Origin: Bifiguratus adelaidae
Taxonomy: Eukaryota > Mucoromycota > Endogonomycetes > Endogonales
Assembly: GCA_002261195.1 (NCBI GenBank)
Contig: MVBO01000009.1
Span: forward strand, 1 to 64,000
DNA length: 64,000 bases
Direction: 5' to 3'
Shown here: positions 34,197 to 46,056 of the stretch, piece after piece
How the letters are laid out: every line of letters starts with the position of its first letter
How positions within the stretch are numbered: the first letter of the stretch is position 1
Made by a program: the position numbers and the translations under genes
Notes under the pieces: model-generated
What the model was told of the DNA's origin: nothing
What the model saw: only the letters and a program-made list of their open reading frames with translations
Database searches by the model: none

Positions 34197-36820
34197 TCAC
34201 TCGAGATAGAAGAAGCCCTCGCCCAATCCTGGGGGTATACTAGGTATCTCAAGACTAGAGGTGGGTACTTCCATGTGATCACCACCGATACTCAACAGCT
34301 TGATCTTAACGCCGATTTCGGTGAGGGTGTTGATGTATTCTGCAGTGACTTTGTTGGTGATGGGACGGTCGAGCAAGAGATTGAGTCCATCAGTCCATTC
34401 CGAGAACTGCGCGTGAGACGTGCAATGGAAGGTGAAGCTAGAATGACCGGATAAGGATGTGTTGGATAGTTTGATGGTGAAGCTGGGCATCTCCGTAGAG
34501 TCTGTCGGGGATTTTATCGTGCTGATGGTTACATTCGAGGGAAGTCTTGTGCTAAGGGGTCGAAAGGACTGGTCACCAGTAGGTGTAGGGGGTCCAAGGC
34601 GCGATACCCTCGAATTGTGCAGTTGTATCTCTTTAATGGTGGAGATATCAACTAAGAAGTAGAGCGACGATTGAGCTCAATGTTCACCTTCACCTCACCC
34701 GACTGTCGACTTACCTCGTTCTTTAAGCTCCTCAATATCTTTGCTCGATGGGTGCCTGTCTGTGAAATCACCATAATGAAGGTACTTGCGGTTAGTACTC
34801 AAGCGGACAAAGCGATTGCGAATTGATAACGCGTTCTCGTTTGTATTTGATGATGTTGTTGGCGATGTCAGTCCCTCTGGACTGACGTTCGGACCGGTCA
34901 AGTTGCCCTGTGCACCGCGATCTGTCAAAGTATTACTTCGTTCTCGTTGCTTGTTCGGTAACGCGAACCATGCACCTTGAAGTAAACAGTTGATCCTTTG
35001 CTGTCGCACAATATCGTACGAATCCTTGTATATTCGTGAGCGCAAGTTCCTAATTAAATGTCAGTATCGAACGATAGCGCCAATATAAAATGATGGCCTA
35101 CGTTATAGCTTCTCTGCCTAACAAATCGTCAGCCCACTCCAATTCTCTGATCCTTCGCTCTCGGATCGTTTGGTAGGGTAAACCCAGCATAGACTTCTCA
35201 AAGTCAGCAAGGCAGCGGTTGGCATCTGCACTGCGCATCGCGAACTTGAGTTGACTCCTGACCAAGTCTAAAACGCGAGAGAAATCCGCACTTGTAGCTG
35301 CCATCTCATTAAAGAAATGGAATATAGTCTGAACAGTAATAATGTGAGTAGCATCGTAATAAAGTACAAGAGGTTGAAAGTCGATAGCTGTGGCATCTAT
35401 TGTGACGATCGCGATGAATGGTGCATTATCTCAATGTCCGTTTTTGACTTACAGCCATTCGTTATTCCCCAATAATCACACAAGAGCTCAGTGGCTTCAA
35501 CAGAGGCTCTTCCAAAGGGGCATCGGCGATGGTTTTCGACATTGTTTTGATTGCTTATCATCTGGATAGGATTACTCGATGAGCTTTGGTCATGGAATAA
35601 CGAGAGTTTGACAACGTTTACCTTCTTAAAGCTGGCTTCGTTTGATTTGACGTATGCGCACATGTTCTCCAGTCCGAGCAAGCCCGTCTGCTGAAACTCC
35701 TCAGCCGGATTCTCGGTCTACGAGGCATAATAAGGAACGATGCAAGTGGGCTGATGACACAAGACTTACCGTAAAACCAAGATGTAACCATCTATTTTCA
35801 TCGTCTCTGAGTCCAGCAACTTGGGCAATGTAATTCAAGCTGTCGACATGCTCCGGATTGTCGAACGATACCTGCGTTCTTCGGCGTCTGTGAGCATTTC
35901 GAATCAAGAGTGATTGAAACTCTAATAGATGCGCAGTCAAATCATCACTTGGGTGTTCGGTCATTAGTCGCTGCAAAGAGCAATGCACGTCAATAACCGG
36001 CGAGTCAATTATCCATACTTACCAGAATGTTTTTCCGCATATCGAAATTGTAGAGTTCCGAAGTAAACCAGCCGCGTAAGTCGTCGGTCACATGTTTAAG
36101 CATGGCATTGAGCAAGCTGAGACTATTGAGACACAGGATATAATCTTGACTTTGTAGTCTGTCAACCAGGACAGGCAAAAATTGCGGTTCCTTCTTGATA
36201 GCAGCATATATAACAGAGAATCCGTAACACTGTAGTTCGGGATTAGGATGTGTTTTGTCGGCGCATATAAGTTTGATGAGAATGGCTGTTGCAGGTCTGC
36301 AAACGTTGACGAGTTGTTTGTGAGTGACGATGGAAACGATGTAAGTGATGAAATCGATCTCGAGTGTTGCCCACCCATGATCGTGCTCCATGAGCGATGT
36401 CAGTGAATTCAGCGCGTACGCTAACGTATTGCCGGAGGTAGATCGAATGATCTCGCACAGCGATTGTAAGCCACCTCGAGACAGAAATTCGTCGGCAAAC
36501 TCCCTTTCCTACACTCAAAATGTCAACGTCCGCCCGGGAAAGCAAGTCTACCAGCGTCAACGAACCTTGAGATACTTTTGAAGTGAAAACGTTGCAATTT
36601 TGAGCACTTTGTCATCCTTCCCTCCAAGCAGTGGATCCTGCACATACTTGCGCGAATTCTGCGCTCCTTGCTCCGTGTCCTCTTGCTGGTGAGCCGGCTG
36701 AACGTCCGTAGCAACTGGTGTTCTATCCGCATCACTCGTATGGTTACTGTTGCTTTTATCTGTCAACTGAGAGAGCCGCTTGATCATCTGTTCCGCCTCC
36801 ATGGCAGCTGTGCTCTCCAT
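34197..36820 (-). CDS. ELMO/CED-12 family protein (ARM, ELMO and PH domains)
   Basis: A multi-exon minus-strand gene; clear exons include 36566-36820 and 36023-36508, with more down to the stop at 34197. ELMO partners DOCK proteins to activate Rac-type GTPases and drive actin remodelling. Evidence: an ARM-like region (EFLSRGGLQSLCEIIRSTSG followed by NTLAYALNSLTSLMEHD), the ELMO-domain signature (TGLLGLENMCAYV, GRASVEATELLCDYWGI), then a PH-like region (KYLHYGDFTD, SFTIKLSNTSLSGHSSF) and a C-terminal IPSIPPG segment like the Pro-rich DOCK-binding tail of animal ELMO. The N-terminus is uncertain: the frame is open above 36820, but the divergent dynactin gene starts at 36909. Confidence 0.8.
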
Positions 36821-36908
36821 CGTCTCCTGTGCTTCCCCGTCACCTTGATTCACGTCAGTGGGATCCTCGTTACTCGCAATCAAGCGCGTCTGAATTTGGC
36901 AATCCTTG

Positions 36909-37706
36909 ATGGAGCTTCCCGTGCTGTCTTTCAACAAGCAAAACTACATTCAGACGGCAAGTGAACGTTTGCGTGAAATGCTCACGTCTGACGCGTTGCT
37001 ATAGGATACAGGCAATATAGTATCAAGAAAGTCGGTCATTTGCGGTTCACAGAATATCGTTCTCGGCGGTAAGGTGAGTTAGACCCGGAGAAGAGTCTGT
37101 CGACGATACGCGCATCAGGAGGACCGGTGGAGACGCTAACACGCTCGTTTGCCTACTACTATATAGACCATTATCGATGATGAATGTGTCATACGGGGTG
37201 ACCTGCGACGGATAGGCGGTCCTAATACGGTAGCTGTCGCCATTGGCCGATATTGCCTTCTATCCAAAGGATCTGTCATTCGGCCACCCTACAAAACGTA
37301 CAAAGGGTAACCCTTACAGCCATTGATCTCGTGGGTACTGACCAGGTTATAGAGTATTCAGTTACTATCCCATGAAGATTGGAGATCATGTCACCATTGG
37401 CGAAAGTACCATTGTCGAAGCAGCAAGCATCGGCTCGTTTGTACATATCGGAAAGAACGTTGTCATTGTAAGTGGATCCATTTGCTAATACTCGCTCTAA
37501 TGCAAATTTAGGGACGGTTTGCAATCATCAAGGAATGCTGTTATATCGCCGACGATACCATAATACCACCTAATACTGTGATACCTTCCTTTTCCATTTA
37601 CGAAGGCACTCCAGGCACTTTCAACTCGGAGCTGCCAGAATGCACACAAGAGATGTACGAATTGGCAACGCGAGATTACTATACAAAATTCGTGCCTCAG
37701 GCGTAG
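36909..37706 (+). CDS. Dynactin subunit 5 (p25)
   Basis: Five exons, 36909-36960, 37012-37073, 37167-37306, 37353-37467 and 37512-37706, give 187 aa. p25 sits in the pointed-end complex of dynactin and helps dynein bind early endosomes. The protein follows the human subunit throughout: MELPVLSFNKQNYIQTAS, SRKSVICGSQNIVLGGK, DECVIRGDLRRIGG, GSVIRPPYK, left-handed beta-helix hexapeptide repeats (MKIGDHVTIGESTIVEAASI, GSFVHIGKNVVIG) and the C-terminal SELPECTQEMYELA. The second exon is correct only with the acceptor at 37011. It is head-to-head with the ELMO gene, less than 90 nt apart. Confidence 0.93.
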
Positions 37707-37797
37707 GATGCATATTAATGCATTTTCATGATAGACGGCCCAATGACTACTCTACACTAAGATGATCGTGAAAGAGGTATATGGTGATAAAATGCAG

Positions 37798-40700
37798 CTA
37801 CCGAAGGAACTTGTCTAATTTTTCACTAAGTTCCATCTTTGTATATGGTTTTACAATGCAGTCGTCCATGCCTGCGTCGAGCGCGTTCTCCAGTTGTTCC
37901 TTGCGAGCATTACCAGTGACGGCAATGATCGGTATTCTTGGCTGTGCTTCTTTGCGGGGAAGTAGCTTGCCTTCTTGCTCCAGATTACGAATAGCAATGG
38001 TAGCTTGAATACCATCCATGAGCGGCATTTCGATATCCATGAGAATGATGTCAAAAGGCGATGTTACTTCAGCTTTTAGCCGACTAAGTGCCTCAACACC
38101 ATTGTTGGCTACATCCGCGCGATGTCCCATTGTTCTGATTTGGCGAGTCAGAATCTTTTGGTTGACCAAATTATCCTCCACGACGAGTAACTGAATTTTG
38201 TCCTCGTCGCCAGTCGGTGTTGCATTCGAAAATGCTGAACCGCTGGATGTCTCTCTGGATTGCAGTGCAGGGCGGCGTCCGTGCTTCAAAATGTCCTTTC
38301 TTGTCTCATTTCTGTCAACAATTTCCTTGATGTTCAGATTGTCGGTGACTCCGGTTGTGATAACGTGGCGCTGCACTTCTGTGGGGCTAGCCGAAGGGCT
38401 GATTCCAAGTTCACAGACAATGTAAAAGTGGAAGGTGGTCCCGACATTCTTTGTACTTTCCACGTGAATTTCACCGCCTTGCAATTCGATGAGGTGCTTG
38501 CTAATGAAGAGTCCAAGACCATTGCCTCCAAATTCCGAGTATGTCTTCGGATTGGCTTGCGTGAAACGTCGGAAAAGCTGCGTCTGTTCATCGGCTGTCA
38601 TGCCAACTCCAGTATCTTGGATAGAGACTCGGAGATAGATTTGTTCAGAGTCCTTTAGTTCATCCTCGCTCAAATTTATGGGTTCTGCTTGAAAATCAAA
38701 GATGGTCGTCGGGTGGGGATCCTTTAGTGAAGGTAGGGGCGATACGGTCCTGGCCATCACTGGAAGATTAAGCTTGTCGGCAGCTTTGACAGGTTCAGCG
38801 TCAATCTTGATGGTGATGATCTTTCGACTGGATTTCTCAGTAAAGCGTATGGCGTTGGCTAACAGGTTGATGACCACTTGGCCTAAACGTGTTGGGTCGC
38901 CCTTGACGAAGCGTACACGAGCCTGTGTGTAGCCTTCTCCAATGACAAACTTACTTTCGATATCCTTCCTCTTGAGCTCTGTCTCAAACATTCGCAGGAT
39001 ATTTTGTATCTCCTCGTCAGGATCGAAATTTTGGTGCGAAAGAACTACGAGGTTCATGCTGATCTTGGACATTTGCAAAACATCGTCGGCGATCTTCTTC
39101 TGATGTAGCGCGCAAAGATTAATTGTCTCGATGGCTTCGAGATCTTGCATCATTTCATTGCCTAGCCGTTCAATGACCTTGGTGACCGATTCACTGACAT
39201 TCACGTCTTCAATTCCAGGGCTTATTCCAGGAAGAATTTGGCGGGGCGGAGTCATGGCGTTGATGTGAAGGGAGGAAACTTCCTTGTGCATTTTGGTAAG
39301 ACTGTCGTGTAGAATATCTGCATTGTGATATATGCCGTTAAGCGGATTCCGCAACTCGTGGCATGTCATGTCAATAAAGAGTTCTTGCTGCTTCTTGACA
39401 GCTTCAGCTTCTTCAGCACGACGACGCTGTTGCTGCTCGGCAAGCGCTAGGGCATCCAATCGCTCCTTTTCCAATTTCCGCCTTTCTGTCACATCCATTA
39501 GAGCGCCAATGAAACCTTGAACCTCGTCATTTTCATCGCGATTCACGATAATCTGACAGATACACCAGCGTTCGGATCCATCTGTTTGCGAAACCCATCT
39601 GTACTCTATGGTGCCAGATTGACCCTTTTCCAATAAATTATTGAGGAAATCTGAGACGCGATCCTTGTCACCGACATGCATGCTCGTTTCATAGCCGGCA
39701 GCCGTTGGATCGCCTTGTCGATCATGACCGGTGATCTCCCACCATTTCTCGTTGGTGTAGACAATCTTGCCCTCAGGATTGAGTCGAAAGATACCAACAG
39801 GACTGAGAGCAGCGAGGATCTTATATCGGTATTCACTCTCCTCGAAAGCTTTGGTTCTCTGCCTGACACGCTTTTCGAGCTCAACGCGCAGTTTGCCGAG
39901 TTCCAGATGCGTGTGTACGCGAGCGATGAGTTCTTTGGCATTGAAAGGCTTGACCAGATAATCATCCGCACCGGCTTGAAGTCCATCAACCCTGGCTGCT
40001 TCACCAGCGCGAGCGGAAAGAAGGATAATGGGGATGAAATTGGTTTCCGGTTGAGATCGGAGGACTTTGAGCAGACTTAAACCGTCGAGGATGGGCATCA
40101 TGACATCTGTAACGATAAGATCCGGCGGCTCTCTCATAGCTTGTTCCAGAGCGGCGCGACCGTCCGGTACAACGGTGACATTCCACCAGCGGGACAGTAC
40201 TGTCTTGATGTACCTCTGCATGTCAGGATTGTCGTCTGCTAAGAGGATTCTGCATCCCTTAGAGGTCATGGGTATGCTACCGCTGGTGAGACTGATATTT
40301 TCGGCCGAAGAAGCGCTATCCGACGGTTGAAGTCCTCTATACGAACTTTCAGTATCAGAGGAGAGCCATAGTCGCGCTTCATCAACCATGGCAGATCCAT
40401 AAGTCCAGGCTCGTTTAGCGACCACATCGTCATTAGGATCGACCTCTTTGCCTTGCAAGAACGCAGGATTATGGTGGGTGGTGCCATAGGGTAAGGTTAC
40501 GGTAAACGTACTAAACGAATTCAGCGCTGTCTGCATTCACATCTGGCTAGACTGGACTTACCTGCCCTTGCAAATTCACTCTCCACCTCTAAGGTTCCGC
40601 CAAGCAGCTTGACGAGTTCCATCGTCAGGGCCAGTCCGATCCCGGTACCTTCATGGCTTCTTCCTCGTTGCCCCTCAATTCTATGGAAGCGCTCAAACAC

Positions 40701-43235
40701 GCGCGACAGCTCATGCGAGGGAATGCCGGCACCTGTATCAGATACCGAGAAAACAACGGCAGTCTTGTCCGCTGACGGATGTACGGACACAGTAATTGTT
40801 CCACTCAGCGTAAATTTGAATGCATTTCTGTGAGATTGTTCAGACCATGGCTTGAGGGATTTGTCATTGCAGTCGACTTACCCGATGAGATTAAACACGA
40901 CCTTCTCCCACATGTCTCTATCGATCCACACCTTGCGTCCATCTTCTTCACAGTCTACCTCAAAGTGTACACCACCCTTTTCTATCGCACTCCTGAACAC
41001 GCTTGCGAGATCGGCGGTTAAAGCTCCCAAATCAGTTTCGTAGAGTCGAGTTGTCATTCTACCAGCTTCTACTCGGGAAAAGTCGAGGATTGAGTTCACG
41101 AGGCGCAAGAGACGCCGCGCATTCCTATAAACGAGGTTGACAGCATGTTTGTGGTTATCTACAAGTGGTGTTGTGGTGTCGGCGATAAGATCCTCGAGCG
41201 GACTGAGAATGAGAGTCAAGGGCGTTCGCAACTCATGCGAAATGGACGAGAAAAACGATGTTTTGGCGCGATCGATGGCTAGCAGCTCTTCAGCCCGCTT
41301 GACTTCGCTCTGATATGCATTGACGGTCACCAAGTAAGTGCCAATTTGTCGTACCAGCAGACTACAAAATGTCGCGTATTCGCCATCATACACGCGACGA
41401 GAATTCAATCCCATGATTATGACACCACTGACTTCCTTGTCCTCCGCAGTAGTAATGGGATATACGATCGCTTTGGTTATGGCATCGTTGAACGATCGCC
41501 CTTCCATAGAGAGCTCCAGTCCGGTTATATCAACCACCACAGGTTTCCGCTTCTCGCATACTTCCTTAAAAGGCCAATTGAAGAGGTCCGCGCGCTTGGC
41601 TTGGATCAGAGAGGAATCCACGGTAATCTCTTTAGGAAAAGGCGGATGATCAAATGGCAAGCCCACAGATTCTTGCAGTCGTAAGCAGAGGTTGGCCTCA
41701 AATTTTTCACTCCGCGAATCATCTGTAAGATGATCATCGAAGTTCTCGAAATTCTCCGCTGTGTAAATGTAAGCGAACGGGCAATCGAGGGGGCAATCGG
41801 TCAAAGTCTCCGCGAGAGCAGTGCAAACATTTGGCAATGATTTGGTAGTACCCAGCTTTTCGCCAAGGTCGCGTAAGGCGACTAGTCGTCGGGTCGTGAT
41901 CACGCGAGCTAAGATCGACATTAGACATACGTTCATCCATAGAGAGGTCAACTTACATGTATCGTCGATGCAGGGGTTCAAATAACCAGCGACACTACCG
42001 TCCTCTCTTCGTACGGGAGTCCACGCCCACTAACACATACATTTAGACGGTGCATGTGCAGGGTGTCAAATTGTCACGTACCGTGAAGTAGGTTTCCTCA
42101 TCGTATCCATTTCGGAACATGGTCAAAAGGTCAGATTCCACATACACAGTTGACCCTTGCATGACTGAGCGGGCAACAGGTTCAAGGTCAGGCCAAAGCT
42201 AGGTGACAATGTCGTTAGTCCTCCTTGCATAACATCCTTCTTGTGAATACCAACATCAGACCATGCGACTGAACCGGGTTTACCAAACATTTTAGGGTGC
42301 TTGGCACCCGCAACGGGTATATACGCGTCATTACTGGGCAAAGGCCCAGTAAGCTCTCGTTGATATAACATGCGCTATACTTACTACATCATAACAAGAT
42401 CATTTCCCCACCATAGAGCCATAGGAAACCTCGAACCCATCATCATAGATACTGTCGAGATGAGAGACTGAGGCCAGCTCGCTATGAGTCCAACAGATGT
42501 CTTTTCCCAATCAAAGTTGCGAAGCATAGACCCCATGATACCACCGCCTTGTAATGCGAGAACGAGACTTCGATGCCTTCGCCAGCCTTTGTCGGCAGCC
42601 CCTGTTGACGCGACGGATCGAGAATCACTGAGCGAAAAGTGCTCCCCTTCGTCATCGTTATCATCAGGAATAGTAAGCGCACGTTCGTCTGACGCTCCGT
42701 AATCCATCCCGGGCGTCGGCTCAACAGCTCGGGTGCTCGTCTGAGCCTTTGGATCATCCACCGGATTCAATGACGGACTCGTTTCTGAGATGGACACCGG
42801 AGATGTAGAGGATAATGAATTGAGGTAAAGAGATTGAGATGTAATGACGGTATTCTTGGTGAGGGTTGTACTTTCCGCTGGAGACATGGTATCACCCTGC
42901 AGAGCCATATCGAAGTATCCGTCGTTCGAGAATGTAATACCCGTCATGACAGCATACCCTTTCAGACAAACCGCGCTCCATTCGACATTAAGTTCAGTGA
43001 AAAACTTCATCCTTGACCGGTATGCGCCCATGTTCCTTCCGGTTCTATAGACCACCTTTAACCAATCCTCTAGGTCCTCTAATCCGGCCTCTATGAGGCT
43101 TTCCAGCGACACCTTCTCGCCGCCTGTTGCATTTCTGATTGTCTGATTCACAAACACAACATGATAGGAGGAATCCAGTACTATCGCAAACTGCGGCGTT
43201 AGTTCCAGATAGTCCAACAAGGCCAAAGTGGCCAT
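37798..43235 (-). CDS. Dual hybrid histidine kinase (PAS-HK-REC-PAS-HK-REC)
   Basis: A large multi-exon gene of roughly 1,700 aa. Order: N-terminal PAS-like region and Ser-rich linker, a second sensor block (GGGIMGSMLRNFDWEKT, YNDAYIPVAGAKHPK), a GAF-like region, then kinase 1 with H-box SSISHELRTPL, N-box NLIGNAFKFT, G1 SDTGAGIP and G2 EGTGIGL. Receiver 1 follows (LLADDNPDMQRY, TDVMMPILDG, VKPF), then a PAS domain, kinase 2 (DMTCHELRNPL, NLLANAIRFT, QDTGVGM, GGNGLGL) and receiver 2 (VVEDNLVNQKIL, MDIEMPLMDG, VKPY). All four phospho-acceptors are intact. It should signal through a phosphotransfer protein to Ssk1/Skn7-type regulators; the stimulus is unknown. I use the ATG at 43235. A 35-nt intron at 40527-40561 is needed to hold frame. 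Confidence 0.92.
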
Positions 43236-43366
43236 GGCGAATGTAAGAGGGAACACCCAAGAATGTCTACTGAAAAATGATGAAATGGCAGAACCGATGT
43301 CTCGGTAAAGCCTAGACCAAAAAGTAATTCATTTATCCACCCGCTGTACAAAGGATTCAATCGCGA

Positions 43367-43762
43367 CTATTGTCCATATTGTTGATCGTATTGAGACTTG
43401 GCAGCTTCTCGGGCTAGGCGGATGGTCAATGACTATGTACTATGACAAGAAGATGGGACTCACCATGATATTTGGCCTTTTCGCGGTCAATGAAGTCCAA
43501 TCCCTTGGTTTCTGCCAATTTGTCGATTTCGGCAGCGGCAATGCCGGCCAGAATTTCCTTGGCTAGGGCATGCGACTGAGGCTTGCCTTCACGCTCGCAC
43601 TTTTGCTCATACAAGCGCATAGCTTCGAAACCTGCAAGATGCATGAGCGCTTATGCAAGGACGCGTTGCAAACGTACCTGCAGCACCACCGATGAGCTCG
43701 TGGGACCAAGAGCTCTTGTGCTCATCGGATTGGTAAACTTGTCGATATGCGTCCATAGACAT
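43367..43762 (-). CDS. CipC-like protein (DUF3759 family)
   Basis: Exons 43678-43762, 43464-43631 and 43367-43413 give 99 aa, shorter than ORF searching suggests but complete. The sequence follows the CipC/DUF3759 pattern: an early YRQVY..EHKSSWSHELIGGAAGFEA block, then HALAKEILAGIAAAEIDKL, ETKGLDFIDREKA and a short tail ending QYGQ. CipC was named for induction by concanamycin in Aspergillus; homologues are abundant, stress- or hypha-induced cytosolic proteins of unknown biochemical role. A TATA box sits 37 nt upstream, consistent with inducible expression. Confidence 0.85.
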
Positions 43763-43798
43763 GTTTGTATAATGATGGGAGCGGGGTAGATGGGGTTG

Positions 43799-43806
43799 TA
43801 TTTATA
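43799..43806 (-). promoter_or_regulatory. TATA box of the CipC-like gene
   Basis: TATAAATA on the minus strand, 37 nt upstream of the ATG at 43762. Confidence 0.65.
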
Positions 43807-43830
43807 CACATCCGATATTTAGGGTCTAGG

Positions 43831-43857
43831 CGTACATTTCGTACATTTCGTACATTT
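43831..43857. repeat. Three tandem copies of a 9-bp unit
   Basis: CGTACATTT is repeated exactly three times, about 70-95 nt upstream of the CipC-like start codon. It may be a small minisatellite or a cluster of binding sites. Confidence 0.85.
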
Positions 43858-44100
43858 CGCACGGCCGCCCGCTCAAGCTACATGAAAGGCAACCAAAGCA
43901 CGTCACAAGCGATAGTTTATCGCGCTCACAGTGACCATGAATAGCAAGGCAAGGGTTGACAGTGGGAAAATTGTATTTTTGGATGCCAAGAAATGATATC
44001 ACTCCAGGCGTCAATCGGACCAATGTGGATAAGTCGATCTGCATGGTTGGCGCACATTGAGGCTAAGCGGCTTTAGATAACAAAGATGTGGATGGTCTGT

Positions 44101-46056
44101 TCAGAAATTGTAAGATTCGGATTGGAGAGTGAATAACTCAGCGTAGCGACCTTGGCGGGCCATCAACGTCTGGTGAGATCCTTCCTCGAGAAGCTCGCCG
44201 TGCTCAATGACGAGGATCTTGTCGGCAAATCGGACGGAGCTGAACCGATGGCTAATGAACAAGGCAGTCTTGCCTGCCTTTAGCACATTGAATTTGACAA
44301 AGACTTCATATTCCGCTTGAGGATCCAAGGCAGACGTTGGCTCATCCAAGACCATGAGTCGCGCATTCTCTCGCAAAAATGCCCTGGCCAAAGCGATCTT
44401 TTGCCATTGTCCTCCGCTAAGGTCTGTTCCGCTCTTCTGATGCCCGAGGACAGTGCCGAACGCCTTGTCTAGGTTTTGCGTTACTTCCAACGCTCCTGAT
44501 TGGGCTGCCGCGTGTCGAATTGCATCGTCGTCCGTTATGTGATCAATGTTGCCCACACCAATATTCTCTTGAACCGTACCTTGATATCGCACAAAGTCCT
44601 GAAAAATGACACTAATATGAGATCGCAGATCCTCCAGGTCGTATTCCTTGATATTATGACCGTTAACAAGAATGTCTCCCTCTTGCGGATCATAGAGTCG
44701 CGTTAAAAGCTTCACAAGGGTCGTTTTGCCTGCTCCATTGGTCCCAACCACAACAACCGATTCGGATTTGCCAATGGTAAAGGACACGTTGCGGATGGCC
44801 GGTTTATCGCGATCGGGATAGGTGAAGGTGACGCTGCGAAACTCAATCTCTATTCCGCGTGTATCCTCCAGATCGAGTTTTCGGCCGTGGACAGGCGATG
44901 CAATGGATGGTTTGGTATCAAGAAAATCGAAAAAGAGTTTAATATTGGCAGCAACTTCATTGCTACTGGCCACTTGTCGCGCAATCTGCCTTAACAACTG
45001 ACCCAAACGTTGCGTAGACGATGTGTACATGCTCACATCTCCAATGGAAATGTGCCCGTTGATCGCCTTTTGAGCAAATAAATAGTAGATGAATGTTTGA
45101 CCGCTGACATTGATGCTGTGGATCACCGCATCCAACCTCCGCCGAACTTTTGCTTCTTCGTGAAGTCGAGCTGAGGATCGATTACTGACTACCGTAAAGG
45201 CGTCGACAAAGTAATCAATCAATCCAAATAACTTGATTTCTTTATTGGCCTCGGGGTTGATCAATAACCGGGAATAGTATTGCGCCTTTAAGCGATCGTC
45301 GTCGAAGCGTGGTCTTCGTCGCGTTTGTCTTCGACTACTAAATATTCGACTCAGTGCATCCGGTAAGACCACCAGACAAGCCAACAAGGGTATATACCAA
45401 TCAAGACCCATGAGAAACCACAAGAGGGATACAGCAGATATGGAAAACTGCAAAAAGCGTAATAGATCAGTCACCAACTCCAGCGGAGCCCACTCTACAG
45501 CAGCTTGAGCGTCGTTGAGCCGCTTGGTCGTTTCTGGCGATTCAAGGGCAGCCAAGTCGAGTTGTGCCGTATGTTTCATAGCCATGATGCGAAAGTGTTG
45601 GGACACATCCACCGTAAACTCATTTGTGACGCGTTCCAGTTGATCTTCTGCGATCGTCGTGATAAGGTCAAAAAAGACGCGGACAATAAGATATTCGAAC
45701 AATTCATTGGCGCGAGACGGATCTTTGGCGGCCGTAATGACGCTATCGAGGACGCATTTCGTGAGGTAGGAATTCATGACCGGTTCAACGCCACGAACGA
45801 CGTTGATGGTGAAAAGAGAAGCCAGAGCATAATAGGCACCCTTGACTTCGATGATGTGAGAGAGTAGCCTTGGTATTGACTCCCACGAAGCAAAACGCTT
45901 TGGCAAACGGATCCCTTGCAACACAATGTCGGACAGCGCTCGACCCCGCTGTTTTTGGTCCTTTGCGTCCAAAAGCGGCTTGGCTGGTCCCTTGTCGTCT
46001 TCGCTATACACCCGTTTCACGTTCACCCGGCGATAAGGGCCGCTACTGATAGCCAT
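44101..46056 (-). CDS. Half-size ABC exporter of bacterial type
   Basis: A single uninterrupted exon of 651 aa; the ATG at 46056 is preferred over an upstream GTG. An N-terminal membrane domain of about six helices (for example YIPLLACLVVLPDAL) spans roughly residues 60-380. The nucleotide-binding domain has Walker A GTNGAGKTTL, Q-loop FQDFVRY, signature LSGGQ, Walker B LMVLDEPTSAL and H-loop ISHR. The block SVIFQDFVRYQGTVQENIGVG closely resembles a large group of bacterial ABC-B exporters, unlike the fungal MDR, HMT or mitochondrial transporters I know. There is no clear mitochondrial presequence. Lack of introns among intron-rich neighbours also suggests transfer from bacteria, but this is inference. 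Substrate unknown. Confidence 0.88.
   Translation of the reverse strand: MAISSGPYRRVNVKRVYSEDDKGPAKPLLDAKDQKQRGRALSDIVLQGIRLPKRFASWESIPRLLSHIIEVKGAYYALASLFTINVVRGVEPVMNSYLTKCVLDSVITAAKDPSRANELFEYLIVRVFFDLITTIAEDQLERVTNEFTVDVSQHFRIMAMKHTAQLDLAALESPETTKRLNDAQAAVEWAPLELVTDLLRFLQFSISAVSLLWFLMGLDWYIPLLACLVVLPDALSRIFSSRRQTRRRPRFDDDRLKAQYYSRLLINPEANKEIKLFGLIDYFVDAFTVVSNRSSARLHEEAKVRRRLDAVIHSINVSGQTFIYYLFAQKAINGHISIGDVSMYTSSTQRLGQLLRQIARQVASSNEVAANIKLFFDFLDTKPSIASPVHGRKLDLEDTRGIEIEFRSVTFTYPDRDKPAIRNVSFTIGKSESVVVVGTNGAGKTTLVKLLTRLYDPQEGDILVNGHNIKEYDLEDLRSHISVIFQDFVRYQGTVQENIGVGNIDHITDDDAIRHAAAQSGALEVTQNLDKAFGTVLGHQKSGTDLSGGQWQKIALARAFLRENARLMVLDEPTSALDPQAEYEVFVKFNVLKAGKTALFISHRFSSVRFADKILVIEHGELLEEGSHQTLMARQGRYAELFTLQSESYNF

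Larger units (their letters stand above)
43763..44100. other. Promoter of the CipC-like gene and ABC transporter 3' flank
   Basis: This 338-nt gap contains a TATA box next to the CipC start and a short tandem repeat described separately. No reading frame is credible; the minus-strand frame at 43826-44044 merely reads through the repeat. Confidence 0.55.
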
